Notes under the pieces: generated by a model
Database searches by the model: none
What the model saw: the letters and a program-made list of their open reading frames with translations, nothing else
Told to the model about the DNA's origin: nothing
Assembly: GCA_037179335.1 (NCBI GenBank)
Contig: JAKZHN010000004.1
Span: 1,116,001-1,180,000 of the forward strand
Source: Cyclaneusma minus
Taxonomy: Eukaryota; Ascomycota; Leotiomycetes; Marthamycetales; Marthamycetaceae
Direction: 5' to 3'
DNA: 64,000 bases
Shown: positions 12,265-23,993 of the stretch, in pieces
Position numbering within the stretch: position 1 is the stretch's first letter
Layout: every line of letters begins with the position of its first letter
Translations under genes and position numbers: made by a program

Positions 12265-13812
12265 ATGTTCTCCTCCGTTGCTTTCGCCAGTTTCGTGGGC
12301 TCGGCCCTTGCGGGTACTGTCCTTTGGGATGGCCGCTTCAACAACATGACATCCAGCACCGATCTCAATGAGTGGTCGTGGAGTGACCAAGTTGGTCCCT
12401 ACCAGTACTACATCGTAAGTCATTTCGAACCATCTTCTCTTTCACCATCCTCCCCTTCATCAACTCCCCTCTCCTAACACCACCCAGCACGGTTCCGAAA
12501 ACGTAACCTCCTACATCAACCTCGACCCCTCGTACAAAAACCCCGCCGACACCTCCAGCACTCAAGGCGCCAAATTCACCCTCGACAGCACCGCCTACTG
12601 GAACGGCCAAACGATGCGTCGCACCGAGCTCATCCCTCAAACCACCGCCGCCATCAACAGCGGTCACGTGTACTACCACTTCAGCATGATGCACATGTCC
12701 ACCAACCCGCCTTCTATTGAGCGCGAGCACCAGATTTGCTTCTTCGAAAGCCACTTTACGGAAATGAAGGCGGGCTTGATTAGTGGCGAGAGTGGGACGA
12801 GTGATAATTTGTTGAGGTGGGACGTTAGTAGTACGAGCCAGTGGTCGACGAACTTTACGGCGGGGGTGTGGCATAATGTTGCTTATGATATTGTGAGTTT
12901 TGATTCCGTTACGCCGTCTTGGTTTCCTGCCTGGAGTCCATCTTGCATGCTTTCTTTCTCATGTCGTCTTGGTTTCTTTACCTTGAGTTTTTCTTGCTCT
13001 CGATGTCTTCTTCGGAAAGGGAAAGGGAAAGAAAGTGGAGGGGGCGGAGAGACGGAAATGATCGGGAATAATGACGAACTGGAATCAGAAGAATTCGGGA
13101 TAGTAATGCACAAGCGGACAATGCTGATAAGTGGCTTATACAGGACTTCTCCGCCAACACGGTCGCCTTCTGGCACTCCACCGGCTCCGATGACCTGACC
13201 CTTACTGTCTCCGCTGTGTCCGCTTCTACCTCCTCTAACGGTGAGGACTGGCACTTGGGTGTTCTCGAATTGCCTACTACTGGCGTTTCGGACACTAACG
13301 AGGACTTGTACTTCTCGGGTGTGTACATTGAGTCTGGCAGCTTGACTACTAGCGTTTCTGGACCCGGTGGTGCTGATTCCAGTGATGCGAGCTCGAGCGC
13401 CAGTGCCGTGAGCAGTGCCACCGCTGCTGCTTCCAGCGTTGCCGCTTCTTCTGCTGTCGTCAGCTCTTCTGCCGTGGCTTCCAGCACCCTCGCCGCTTCT
13501 TCCACCGTCGCATCTATCTCTTCAGCAGTCTCCTCCGCCGTCTCGTCCGCAGTCCCAACCTTGGCCACGAGCGTCATAGCATCCGCAACTTCTGTAGTCG
13601 CCTCAGCAACCTCCGCAGTCGCATCCGCAACATCAGTCAGCTCAAACGAATTCTCCGACATCCCCAGCGGAGCAATTGCTGACATGCCTGCTGGCACTAC
13701 GTTGGATGATGTGGTGGGTTGGTTACATCAGTTTATGGACCAGATGCTGGGCACTTCGTCGAGCAAGAGCAAGAGGGATGCGAAGGTGCATGCTAGGGAT
13801 TTCCGCGTTTAG
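12265..13812 (+). CDS. Secreted GH131 beta-glucanase with Ser/Ala-rich tail
   Basis: This is a predicted extracellular beta-1,3/1,4/1,6-glucan hydrolase. Exons are 12265-12414, 12488-12892 and 13144-13812, giving 407 aa. An N-terminal signal peptide (about 1-16, MFSSVAFASFVGSALA) precedes the GH131 domain at about residues 17-260. Hallmarks are GTVLWDGRFN, the YWNGQTMRRTELIP block, EREHQICFFESHF, and the STGSDDLTLTVSAVS strand after intron 2. A Ser/Ala/Val-rich stretch of about 90 residues follows, then a short charged end. I see no cellulose-binding module and no hydrophobic GPI signal. Intron 2 (251 nt) is longer than the other introns in the window. The long minus-strand frame at 12978-13697 is an antisense artefact of the Ser/Ala repeats. 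Confidence 0.9.
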
Positions 13813-14522
13813 GAGTCTAAGGTATGCGGCTTTGGCTTTGCTGTTGGTGAGTGTGGATGGATGGTGGGGTGGGGTGGGGGTTGGATGGTGAGGGGTTGAT
13901 TGGGTACGTTCTTTGTATATATGCGTGAATTTGCGTGAGAAATTGTATAAATTATCTTGAGATACGTTATTGCTGAAATTTTGTTAGGATAGGTCAGGGT
14001 AGTTTACGCTCTTTCAGACCCGTGCAGATTTATATTTCTTGCAACTCGCGTTGTACACGGTATGCTGATTGATGAAGGCCTCGACTCTCGGTGTTGTTGC
14101 ACTCGCCCCACACGAAGCAAGGGGACCCAATTTTCCCTAGATGGTTAGCGTCCACGTGACCGCATGCGGGTCACACGCGCTGCACTGAAGCGCCGCAGCG
14201 CGTATCGACTTTCAACTTTCACCATCATCGCCATTGATCCTCGTCTTGCAAGTTGCAGCGCAGCATGAGAAGAGGGCCGGGAATGCACACTGGTTTGCGA
14301 AGCAGACGTTCTGAGCGACAAAGATTCATGGAGCGGTGTTCTCGGGACCTTGACTTTTTGCCTTGACCACCTGACTGCGAGAGGTCCGAGGTGTTTGGAG
14401 GTAGGTAGTCCCGTCTCGAGCCTGTCCTCAAACTGGCGTTGATTTCTGTAATTCTGTTCACTTTGCTGATTATTCCTCTCTTAGTTGCTGCACCGGCTCG
14501 CTGGTGGCTGAGCATAGAGGCA
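13813..14522. other. Intergenic, G-rich 3' flank
   Basis: After the GH131 stop there is a G-rich run (about 13860-13900) with repeated TGGATGG/GGGGTGGGG, probably 3' UTR. An open frame reaches upstream of the methyltransferase ATG, but its first codon at 14439 is TTG, so 14523 is the first usable ATG. Confidence 0.5.
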
Positions 14523-15855
14523 ATGGAATCTTGGAAGCGCCTTATTGGCGGTCTCCCGCCTCCCACCAACTTGACCGAGCCGCAGGATATCCTCTACAAT
14601 TTTGCATCTCGAAAGTCAGCCGTCTTCAGAGAGCTAGTGAAGTTGAGAGAAGCGGTAAGCTCCCTCCGGCCTAATACTATATTGGAGTGGTTAGGTACTT
14701 ATCTACCTTACACAGCACCGAATCAGGGACACGAAAGGCTCTTGTTATCTCCGCTTGGGAAGGCTCTGTCACAGTGTTCTGCAAGAAAGGCAACCCCATG
14801 CAGTCAGGACAAAAGCCCGTCGCTCCCAGGAAGGCAGAAATCACGCTGAAAAGATGCTCTGTGTCGGAAAAGAGCTACAAAAAGCTACTCATGCGTTCAG
14901 CACCAACAGGAGACATGCCCAAATTCTCGACCTGTGTATGGCGCCTGGCTCATTCTCACTGATGGCCAGTATGCATAACCCCGAGGCTGGAATTTTCGGA
15001 ATCACTCTGCCTCCTGATAAAGGGGGCTACTCTCTGAGCTTGCCGCAGGATTTACCGTGCACAGTTCAGTACTGCGATATTACAATGTTAGCCGGCGAAT
15101 TTCTCGTCTGCTCAGAAGACATCCCAGTTACTCACCCCGAGCACGGCAATTTCATATTCGAGCGGCCATTCCTGGACCGTAAATTTGATCTTGTGATTTG
15201 CGACGGGCAAGCGTTTAGGGGCGACAGACACCATAGAGCGAGCTACCGCGAGCCGTATGAGAGCAGCAGACTCATTTCATCGCAGCTCATCATGGCGATG
15301 CAACGAATCAAAGAAGGCGGTACTTTTATCCTGCTCATGACCACATATACGCAGATAAATGCATTCCGTACTCTATATCAGATCAGCCAGTTCGCAGAGA
15401 TCGAGATATTCAAGCCTACTTCCGAATTCGTTTTGAAAAAGACATTTTATGTGATCGCCAAGAACGTCAGACCAAATTGCCCGGCGGCTCAAGCCTTCGT
15501 TGAGCTTCACAAAAAGGTTTGGCGGCGAGACACTTTTTTGCGTCTGGAAGAAGTCGACAATAAAGAAGGGAGTGTTACCGTACCGATGACACTGAAAGCG
15601 GTCCGAGAATGGGGGGATACATGGATAAAACTTGGAACGCCGATATGGGAACAAGAGATCAAAATACGCAAAATGTCTAAAGAGCAATTTTGGCTCGCTA
15701 GGGGGGCGCCTTTGCGGAGGACTAAAGTCGGCTCGAAATGTCCACCTGCTCCTGGGAGTTTGCCACCTTCAGACGAGGCCACAGAGGCCATGGAGGCCAT
15801 GGAAGACATAGAGAACACGGATGGCATAGAAGACAAGGACGGCATAGAAGCTTGA
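14523..15855 (+). CDS. FtsJ-like SAM-dependent methyltransferase
   Basis: Two exons (14523-14654 and 14716-15855) join in phase across a 61-nt intron and give 423 aa. The Rossmann-type SAM site is visible as ILDLCMAPGS (114-123), matching the DLxxxPG motif I of FtsJ/RrmJ proteins, and FDLVICDG (201-208) matches the motif IV Asp. The following strand reads KEGGTFILLMTTY, where canonical 2'-O-methyltransferases usually carry the second Lys of the K-D-K-E tetrad; I do not see that Lys, so activity on RNA is uncertain. The C terminus is low-complexity, with repeated EAMEAMED/IEDKDGIE units. It is probably a fungal FtsJ-domain protein of unknown substrate. Confidence 0.75.
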
Positions 15856-16629
15856 GAGCCAGATGCAGGTTGCGGACAGCAATCCAAATCGACAGTCCAT
15901 GACCTCAGAAGACGCTCGACCAATGAAGTGAAGCTGCCCCTTGAACCTCTCGACCTTTATCGTGATCAGGTAAGATGCATTGCACCCACAGACCCAGGGA
16001 CGTCATTGTGCAAGCTTATTGCCTAATCCTTTCCTTTCAATACTCCAAATTCGCTACAAACGCAGCGTTTCACCAACACGTCATCCTCAGGTCTCAAGAT
16101 TATCTCGATATTTACTCCATGATTGCTTCTCAAGTCTGTCTGTACTCTGTCGCTAGTAAGAGTGGCAGGGAAAATCCCCTGAGAGCCAGATACCCAATTG
16201 ATGGCATGGTTAGAGCCCAGAAGAAAAGCCTCCACCCGGTATACGTCCTGTCGAAGCAACACTACTGTCATACAGCGAACACCAATTCTTTCGGCAGGGT
16301 ACTTTGAACATCGACCTGGCAATATCTCAACCTCGAAACCTGGATCAAGTGATCTACCATGATTCTCATTCGCTGAGAAAGAGGCTGGATTTAGACTTCT
16401 TTCTTCACACCGTATCCGCGAGTCCCATTCATCCTTCCAAAGTCCAGACCACAGCCACCAGGGATGTGGTCAGCTCCAGTGCTTCACTGTTTCTGCCCAA
16501 CGATTCGCCAATATTAAAGCACTACTTCCGTCCAAACAAAGCGTTGGTAAAGATGAGAAGATATCGAGTGAGGAATTCTCTCAAGCATTCCCTACTCGCT
16601 TGGACTTAGTCGAAGCAGCGGCCTGCACT
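15856..16629. other. Intergenic before array B
   Basis: No supported gene. Frames at 15975-16307 and 16304-16609 have no recognisable domain and no intron signals that extend them. Array B motifs begin near 16637. Confidence 0.45.
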
Positions 16630-18110
16630 GTATTCAACAGCAGAGACTACACTTGACGGCAGGTTTTGCTTATGACAGAATAGTAGCTTCTGTGCTCAGA
16701 GCCGTCCAGCCTGAAGCAGATAGAAGGTATAAAACGCCCTGAGCCCCCCAACTAAAGCGGACAATTGCAGAGTACAGGTGGACATGCCCGAATGTTTTGA
16801 CTGGGAACTAAGTCATTGTCCGGTAGAAGAAACACGCTTTTGTAATACCAGAAAGGAAGGCTTCTTCTACCACGAGCTACACTTTTGCGCTGCAAGTTGA
16901 TTAGCCTTCCTCCGTTTGGAATCTAAGCACGGCTGTAGTATGTGCCAGCGACAGTAGAGCTTTGTGTCGGCAGCAGCTCGTGGTTTGATGGCGGCATGGT
17001 GTCTGTGTATGTGCAGTCACTGGAGGGAAAAGGTATAAAAGCATCCCATGCCCCCCAGACTTGAATCCTTCACAGATGCAACACAATCCACGACGATCTC
17101 ATGACTGAGAAGTCTGTGCAGCAAAACCAGCAAGTTGACAAAAATTTGAAAGGGAGAGTTCCACCCGAACTTCGCTTTGCAGGTTTGGGGGTGCCTTTGT
17201 CTTTGGGCTATGGAAGCGGCGACAATGCCTATCTCCGCGACAGTAGACCTTCATTACCGGTGGTGACGAGTCAACGCTTCGACGGCAGAATTGGATGTTT
17301 GCCACAATCTGTACTAGCGACTTCTGTGACGAGAAAGGTATAAAAAGACCCAGAAGACCCCAAATTGAACTCTCCAATAACGTACCAAAAATCGTCCTAT
17401 TACAATGCACTTGGAATCTTGGCCACTAATTTTCGCAGAAAAAATCATACTTGGAAACTCAAAGGGACAACACGTGGTTCTCCCCAAGGGCTAAGGTTGA
17501 CTTCTCCTTCTCGCAGATGCTGATCCCGCCGGGTTGCCAAAGCAGCAGCATTCCCTGGGGTTCGACGACAAGTGAGGCAAATCTGCTCGCTGGTAGCACT
17601 CTCGGTTGACAGCAGCATTGCCTATCCCACCAGGCTCCTAGAAGCCTTGCAACCGAAGAAAAAAAGGTATAAAGTCGCCCAAAGGGTACAAACTGAGACT
17701 CAAGCTTCCTCGCGGTGGTGGGACTCTGGACTTGCGCAGTGCCTCGAGAACCAGTTCTCCAAGCAAATGAAAACAGATAGACGGAAGTTGAAAAGCAAGC
17801 TACCCCCAAAATTGATTCATGCTCGCAGCTAAGCGCTCGTCTTTCCGAAAATATTGGTTCAGAGATACGGCAGACTATGTTTATCGACAGCAGCTGTGTG
17901 TTTTCAGTGGCAGCTTACTCGTGTCATGCCGGTGTTGACTTCCCTCTTTGTCCATCGAAATTTGGTCGCGATGGGTATAAATAGCCCAGGAGCTCCAGTT
18001 CAGGCTCCCCCAGATGGAAAATTGTTGGGACAGCCGGGACGGCCATGGGCACGTGCGTGGCACGTGCACACTCCACCCTTGATCCTTAGACGAATACAAC
18101 ACCATGAATA
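16630..18110 (+). repeat. Array B, left part: P1 units at about 305-330 bp
   Basis: Five same-strand TATA units with GGTATAAAA-like boxes lie at 16726, 17032, 17337, 17666 and 17974, spaced 306, 305, 329 and 308 bp. Each box is preceded by a cluster of CGACAGCAG-like motifs (about 16637, 16951-16985, 17216-17290, 17538-17620 and 17883). After the box comes a C-rich run such as AGACCCAGA or GCCCAGG, then a pyrimidine-rich stretch. Short open frames exist but are not conserved between units. The text between motifs has diverged strongly, so the array is recognised by spacing and motifs rather than by overall identity. Confidence 0.75.
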
Positions 18111-19050
18111 ACACCCCTACGCGCGTAGAACCCTGAACCTTGTAGGTTCGACAAAAATCGCATTCTTTTATGTTAACCTGCTCGTCACGTGCGAAGGAGA
18201 GATGGAATCAAGCAGCGTTTGGCGGGAGCAGCCTTGAATTTAAAGCTCTTAGAAGCTCTTGGAGCTCTTAAAAGCTCTTAAGAGCTATTCTCAGAGCTCT
18301 TGAGAGCTCTTTCTCATGCCAGGAGCCTTCTCTTTCCTTCCCTGGTAGCGAAAAGAGTGAGAAGAGCTCCCAAAAGCTTAAATCGGCCACTAGCTACGTA
18401 AGGAGCTGGCTAACTATGTACAGAGAAGTGGGAGGGTGAAAATCAAAACACCTGACAGCTCTAAATCGATATAAATAAAGGAGAAAAGGAGAAAGAAGGG
18501 AATGGCGCTCTTTTAAGCTCAATTTCCTCGTTTGCGGCCCTCCTGCAAGCCCCCTTGCGTCGGGCCGACGTCCTCCGGGCCACTCACGCTGTCAGGTGAC
18601 TCGGCCCACATAAAACCACTACAACTAAGCCTCATGAGTACTGCCAGTGAGCGGGTTCTGTGGAATAAAGCACATCCTCTTAGCTAACATTTGGAAAGCA
18701 GCTTTCTGATGCTCCAAAACTCCCATATTTTCGCTTCGCGAACCATCTCAAGCTGGTCTCCAAGACGGCGGCACTAAGGTACGTGTCTATCGCCGACAAC
18801 AGTTCCTCGCTTCGGTGACAGATTTTTAATCGCACTAGCACTCCGTACCATCCTGGCCCCCAAGGTAGAAAACACCCCAGAAGGGTTCAGTTGAAACTCA
18901 TAAACAAATCAGACGGTGCGCCTGGATCATGATCATGCTAGCGTTAGCCTGGCGAGCTGAAATCTGAAAACGGCCTTGTCTCCCTGAACATCTGATTTTC
19001 ACCAGTCGGCCTATTTGACGTTGAAGATCCGTCAGGGTATTTTTCTCAGA
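18111..19050. other. Non-unit segment within array B, with AGCTCTT cluster
   Basis: This segment lacks the regular P1 boxes and separates the two parts of array B. At 18241-18312 the heptamer AGCTCTT recurs about every 10 nt, then appears as its reverse complement AAGAGCT/AGAGCT, so the segment can fold back. TCACGTGCG occurs at about 18185. No gene is visible. Confidence 0.5.
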
Positions 19051-19311
19051 ATGATCCGAGCAGCAGCTTGCAGTTCCGGCAGCAGCTCATCAGGCCCATA
19101 GCAGCGAGCCAGTATTTTGTTTCGAGTCAGCGATCTCTGACCGTAAAGGTATAAAGCTCTCTCTACGCTTCATCTTGACCTCTCCAAGAAAACAGACCAG
19201 AACAATTCATTTCAGGCCCAGGCAGTGTTGGGTCAGCAAACCGTTCAGTGCTTCAGGTTCTGCACAGAATTGCACCAGATCCAGCCACCAATAGAAATAC
19301 AGACAACCAAG

Positions 19312-20031
19312 CAGTGTTTCCTATAGTCTGAGACCGCGGTTTGAGCCCTAAACCGTATCAGTACGGTCTCAAACTCTTTTAGAAAGTAATAAACCAAATT
19401 TATTTAGTCCAAATCACGGTCTGAAAGACTCTACCATAGTCGCCATAATTTGACATGCTAAATATAGCTAAAAATCGCTTTTGCTATATTTATACCATAA
19501 TAATATAGCTTGAATTTTTTGACTATTTTTATTAAATTAGAAAAAATTAATTCGTATTTAAAATATTAAAAACAATTTTAAACTTTTCAATAATGAAATT
19601 TATATGGATTTTTAAAATTTAGCAAATATTCTATTTCAAATTCCAGCAATTTATTCATAGTATTTTAATTAAGAAATTGGTATTTTCAAAATTAGAAATT
19701 AAAAAAGCTTATAATTTAGCTACTACTATTAAAAATTATATGCATTTATAGATAAAGGTATTTTAAATAAAATTTCATTAAGCTTTTATTTAAATACGCT
19801 AAATTGGAATTGTTATTAATTAAATGGCTGTATATAACCGTTCGTGCCCGCCAAGCCTTGGCAAGAAATAGCTAAATAGTCCAAACCACGGTCTCACCGT
19901 TTTACTATAATTTAGAACCGAAAATTTAAAGCTTAAACTATATTTTTTTGGTCCGGACTATTTTCTAAAAGGGCAAACCGTATCAGTACGGTCCAAAAAA
20001 AAATTCGGTCGACGGACTATCGGAAACACTG
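19312..20031. mobile_element. hAT-type non-autonomous element (720 bp)
   Basis: The termini are inverted repeats: CAGTGTTTCC(T/G)ATAGTC, 17 bp with one mismatch, at 19312 and, inverted, ending at 20031. An 8-bp target duplication CAACCAAG flanks it exactly (19304-19311 and 20032-20039). CAGTG ends and an 8-bp TSD are hallmarks of hAT transposons. Subterminal copies of the hairpin ACCGTATCAGTACGGT occur near both ends (about 19349 and 19977), which may be transposase-binding repeats. The centre is AT-rich, probably RIP-decayed, with no transposase frame, so this is a MITE or a deletion derivative. Confidence 0.9.
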
Positions 20032-21764
20032 CAACCAAGACTTAGCTTCCTACGCTCCCGCAAGCATCCGAGAAAGGTTTAGTCTTGCTAGCTATCCTGC
20101 CCAGTCCAGCATCCAAAATGGACGTTAGCAGCATCTCATACCATTCGAGGGCAATGCCAGCTTCCGACAGCAGCCTTCCTTACCACCAGTTCTACTTCTT
20201 CGGCATTATAACCTCGCCAGCACCAACAACATTCTCAGCACAGCATGGTCATTCTATTTCCTGCCCTAATCCACCGTCAGTCTCTCATGAACGGCGCAGC
20301 TAGATTCACAGGTTGCTTGCTACGATAGCAAATTCCTCGAGCTTGCAAACCAGGGGACAACTGAAGTAGTTGAGACTTACAACCATGACAAAGAACGATT
20401 CGAAGATGGGGGCAACCCTGTATTTATACCCAAGTACCTGTGGCTAAGCGAAGTTTGGTGCCTGCGTACTGGTCATGTGCGAGAAGAATCGTGGGTTGCG
20501 GGGGCAGGCTGTATTCATCGGTGGGCCTTCGCTTGCTCGAGAGTATTTTCGATAGTGCTTCCCGCCCTGTCACGAATGATCCTCGGTTTCACCATACCAT
20601 TTTCAGCTACGTTGCCACTAGCGCGGCAGAACGGGAAACTCTTTCAAGCCTGTTCTCTATAAAAAGCCTCAGCTGTGTGCTCGTTACCATCAACCAAAAA
20701 TCGAGTGCAGGCCAATCTCACGTGGTCTGGGAAACAAAGAAGTCAAAATGCAAGAAAGGCGCTTGAGCCAGACGAGCACCAAGAAGACGCTTCTCCAGCA
20801 GTCCACTCCAAAATCACGAAATCGCAACTTTCAGTTTTGCAATAGAGCGAGATTGCCTGTTCTTCAACAGCAAGAATCACTCTCAATGGGAGTCATGCTC
20901 CGCGGCAGCAGCAGTTCCTCACAGCTGTCTTTGACCCTGCCTCCGTTCCCCTTGCCATCTTCCGTTCAACTTCACTTTTCTCGCGGCTCCACCACAAGCA
21001 CAGAGGAAATCTCCAAGACTCCAGCGTGCTATAAAAAGACCCAGAGATGCGCTTGCTACCACCAGGATTCCAGACGGAAAGTCCCTTGTCGCATGTCTCC
21101 GTCTTCCAGGAAAACAGTCCATTAAGAATGCAAAGAACAAGATTTGAGCCACAACGGCTACAAGGACAACCTCCTTCGATGACCACGTTTCAAAATACAA
21201 ACCACAGTTTCCCCTTTTCCAAGACACTGGGATTGCTACTTTCCGATCAGCATTTCTCGCTATCGACAGCAGCTTTGCACCTTAGCGGTGACATATTCCG
21301 ACAGGGACTTACACTTTCCGCCCCCAGCAATCCAACTTTTCCATGCCGCTTTCGACTTCGTCACCGATGGCACCACCATAACATTAAGCGATTCCCCAGG
21401 CTTGGCCCTTCCTTCTATAAGAAGGCCTCAGGAGTCCTTTTGCAAGCTCAAGCTCAATAAACTCGGTCGTTTCGACATTAGTGAGACCGCGACGAGCTCG
21501 TTTGTACAAGAGACCAAAGGAAGAAGAAGCATCTGGCCACCTTCCGTTTCAGAATTGCCAAGGAGTACTGCTTTTCAGTTTCTAGAGAGCGTTTGCTTTT
21601 GCTTGTCCCAGTATTGATGAATAGTTCCGACAGCAGTTCTGCACCCCAGTAACAGCATTGTCGCGCAGCAAGCCCATTATCGTCTCCAATTCCTTGCCAG
21701 GCTGTCATTGGCGGCTATATGGCGACGCGGAGCGACATAGAATGCCAAGTAGCCAGCAAACTTC

Positions 21765-21830
21765 CTATAAAAAGCCCCCAGAGGTCTACTTTTCCTCCCC
21801 CAGAAAAAAACATCCTTTCAACAATCCATT
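21765..21830 (+). promoter_or_regulatory. Representative P1 core promoter in array B
   Basis: The box CTATAAAAAGCCCCCAGAGG is followed by a CT-rich stretch with CCCCCAGAAAAAAA about 30-40 nt downstream. The same order of elements recurs at 22075, 22892 and 23225 and, on the minus strand of array C, at about 31820, 32368 and 34116. Promoter function is inferred from the recurrence. Confidence 0.55.
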
Positions 21831-23097
21831 ATGCATTCGCTTGCTCGAGATCGACGGATAAGGCATATCGCATTTCCTGGGAAGAAGTGTAATCCAGATT
21901 CCCGCCAGACCAAGATAACAGTAAAGTTGGAACCAAGGTCTCGAGCACCCTATCCTGGAATTTATTCAACAGCAGTGTGTCCATTCGACAACAGCAGCGC
22001 TGCCCTCAAGCTACAACCCCTATTGCCACGTTATTCTTAGCGTAGAAAAGCACCAAACCGGTTACGCACAATGCCTATAAAAAGGCCCCAGAAAGCTCCT
22101 TCTTCTCAGCCAAGAAGAACCACGAGATCGATATCTTTACATGGTACGTGTTCGGTTCTCTAAAGCTTTACGCTACGAGAACTGCAAGTTCCATAAGCAC
22201 TTCTCTAGCCACCTTGTGTAAGTTTTGGGCGCCAGATGATCTCTCAGTTGCGACAGCAGCTTTCAGATCCGACAACAGCGTTACAGCCCGAGAGGAATCT
22301 CATTCTCCCTCACGTCATGACAAAGCAGCATCAAAGTGGACAGCCCCTCCCTATAAAAAACCTCAAGTTCCCACTTCTTTTTCTTCAGAAAACGAAGCGT
22401 CCAGAGAATGCACATCGGTGACCGCCTGGTCTACCGCATGTGTTTTCTCAAGGTTCACGGGCCAAAGATGCTGCATCTCACAAAAAACTACATCTATATT
22501 GCCTACATGATATGTGGGCATCCAGAAGGCACTTCTTTGAGCGCTGGTTCCAGAGCTTTCACAACAGCAAGCATCAGTAGCAACAGCAGCGCTTCTGACT
22601 AGCAGCAACACACATTCCTGTCGAGACCACAAGGGTCAGGGGTGAGTATACTGAGATGGGTCCGAATGGCGGCGTAGTACCGGTCTATAGAGAGGAAGGA
22701 GGGGAAGTGGAGAAAGGGCGTATGACACTTCAAACTCTACTGCTTCCCCATGGCTCCAGCTCAGCGCTTAACCAGGCTGCGCTAGGTACTGGACACGTGT
22801 CTTGCGCTCAACTGTGGCGGTTCAATCATGTGACCATCCCAACAACTATCACCCTCTGCGCGAAAGCGTACCTTATTGAACCTTCCAGCATCTATAAAAG
22901 GCCCCCAAAGCCCACTTCTTTCCAGCAAGAATCCGAACGTGACATAGCATCAGAAATCCATGGGTCGCGTTCTGCATTCCTTGCTCCAAGCTCGAGAGAC
23001 CTCGTACATCGTGGCCAAAAGATCCATTCAGCGATTCCAGACATCGAGAGTCGCAAATTCCAGGAACAGTTTTCCAACCGCTTGCCACAGAGCTTTT

Positions 23098-23152
23098 GCG
23101 ACAGCAATCATTGACTTCGACAGCAGAGCCTCGAGGCGACAACAGCGCTTCT
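23098..23152. promoter_or_regulatory. Representative CGACAGCAG motif cluster (T motif)
   Basis: Three copies in about 55 bp: GCGACAGCAAT, TTCGACAGCAGAG and GGCGACAACAGCG, about 20 nt apart. Similar clusters occur once per unit through array B. Array C carries the reverse complement CTGCTGTCG. The function is unknown; it could be a protein-binding site or an RNA processing or termination signal. Confidence 0.45.
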
Positions 23153-23993
23153 ATCTCGCAGTAGACCCGCAGTCCCATCCTTCCCAGTAGCTGCTAGACG
23201 AGCATCAAGCCACCCAGAATACTGCTATAAAAAGCCTCCAAGACCCTCCTCTTTCCAGCAGGAACATAATACTTCGCGGACCAAAGCTATGAGACCACTT
23301 ACTCCAAGACCACCAACCCGACACCTCATCTCCGAACAAGACATCCAGGACCCCCAAGTTCTCTAGACTTTAAGCCAGAAGCGCCATAAGCTTCACAGCA
23401 TTCTGCAGCGACCACACGCCGGAGCTTTTCGACAGTACTAGTGCCATGGAAGTTACGACAGCAGCCAGCAGAAACAGCAGCAGTTCAGACGCCTCCACAT
23501 CAGCAAGAATCGAAAATGCTACCAGCTTCGGCCTTATTTCATCGAACTAATGGTCATTTTCTTTCGCCAGGTCTAATTGCGAGATATACATTGCAGTGGA
23601 TATCAGAATCATGCAGAGCTTACTGGTCGCTGGAGCATTACGTGGCCGCTGTGTCACAGACGATACCGAAAGTAATGGCTGTTAAGATGTCTGATTGAAT
23701 TTGATGTGTTATGGCGGCGACAGCGAGTCTATTTATACCTTTCCTGCTCGACAGTAATGCCAAGAAGTTTGTGCGTAGACAGACATGGTCACGCAAGGAA
23801 CTTGGCATTGTTCACAATGCGTGAAGTATCTAGTCACATGACCTCACATAACCACAGTCATCACCCCTGCACATCATACTTAGGCTATCACGACTTCTTA
23901 TTCACAATTCCCTATCCCTTCCCCATTTGCAGTATGACTATCTACAACCAAAGTCCCTCCATTCAACCTCCAAATTCCCTCCAAATTCACAAA

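Larger units (their letters stand above)
19051..23770 (+). repeat. Array B, right part: P1 units, about 276-390 bp apart
   Basis: TATA boxes of the form CTATAAAAAG(G/A)CCCCAGA lie at 19148, 20657, 21029, 21414, 21765, 22075, 22351, 22892 and 23225. Most are followed, 20-35 nt later, by a CTTCTTTCCAGCAAGAA-like stretch typical of a fungal initiator region. Clusters of C(G/A)ACAGCAG, often two or three copies about 20 nt apart, precede the next box (for example 22252-22285, 22562-22590 and 23098-23152). The 19148-20657 interval becomes 781 bp, about two units, once the 728 bp of the hAT insertion and its TSD are removed. Two oppositely oriented boxes, TATTTATACC, occur near 20411 and 23741; the second reads TATAAATAGACTCGCTG on the minus strand, identical to the P2 box at 31909. 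Confidence 0.75.

Noticed and set aside
12978..13697. 239-codon minus-strand frame rich in Ala/Glu/Thr
   Set aside because: It is exactly antisense to the Ser/Ala-rich tail and intron 2 of the GH131 gene; composition explains the open frame.
20085..23698. Many 60-150 codon plus-strand frames in array B as a small-protein family
   Set aside because: Frames differ between units in phase, length and sequence, and starts do not sit at a fixed distance from the TATA boxes.
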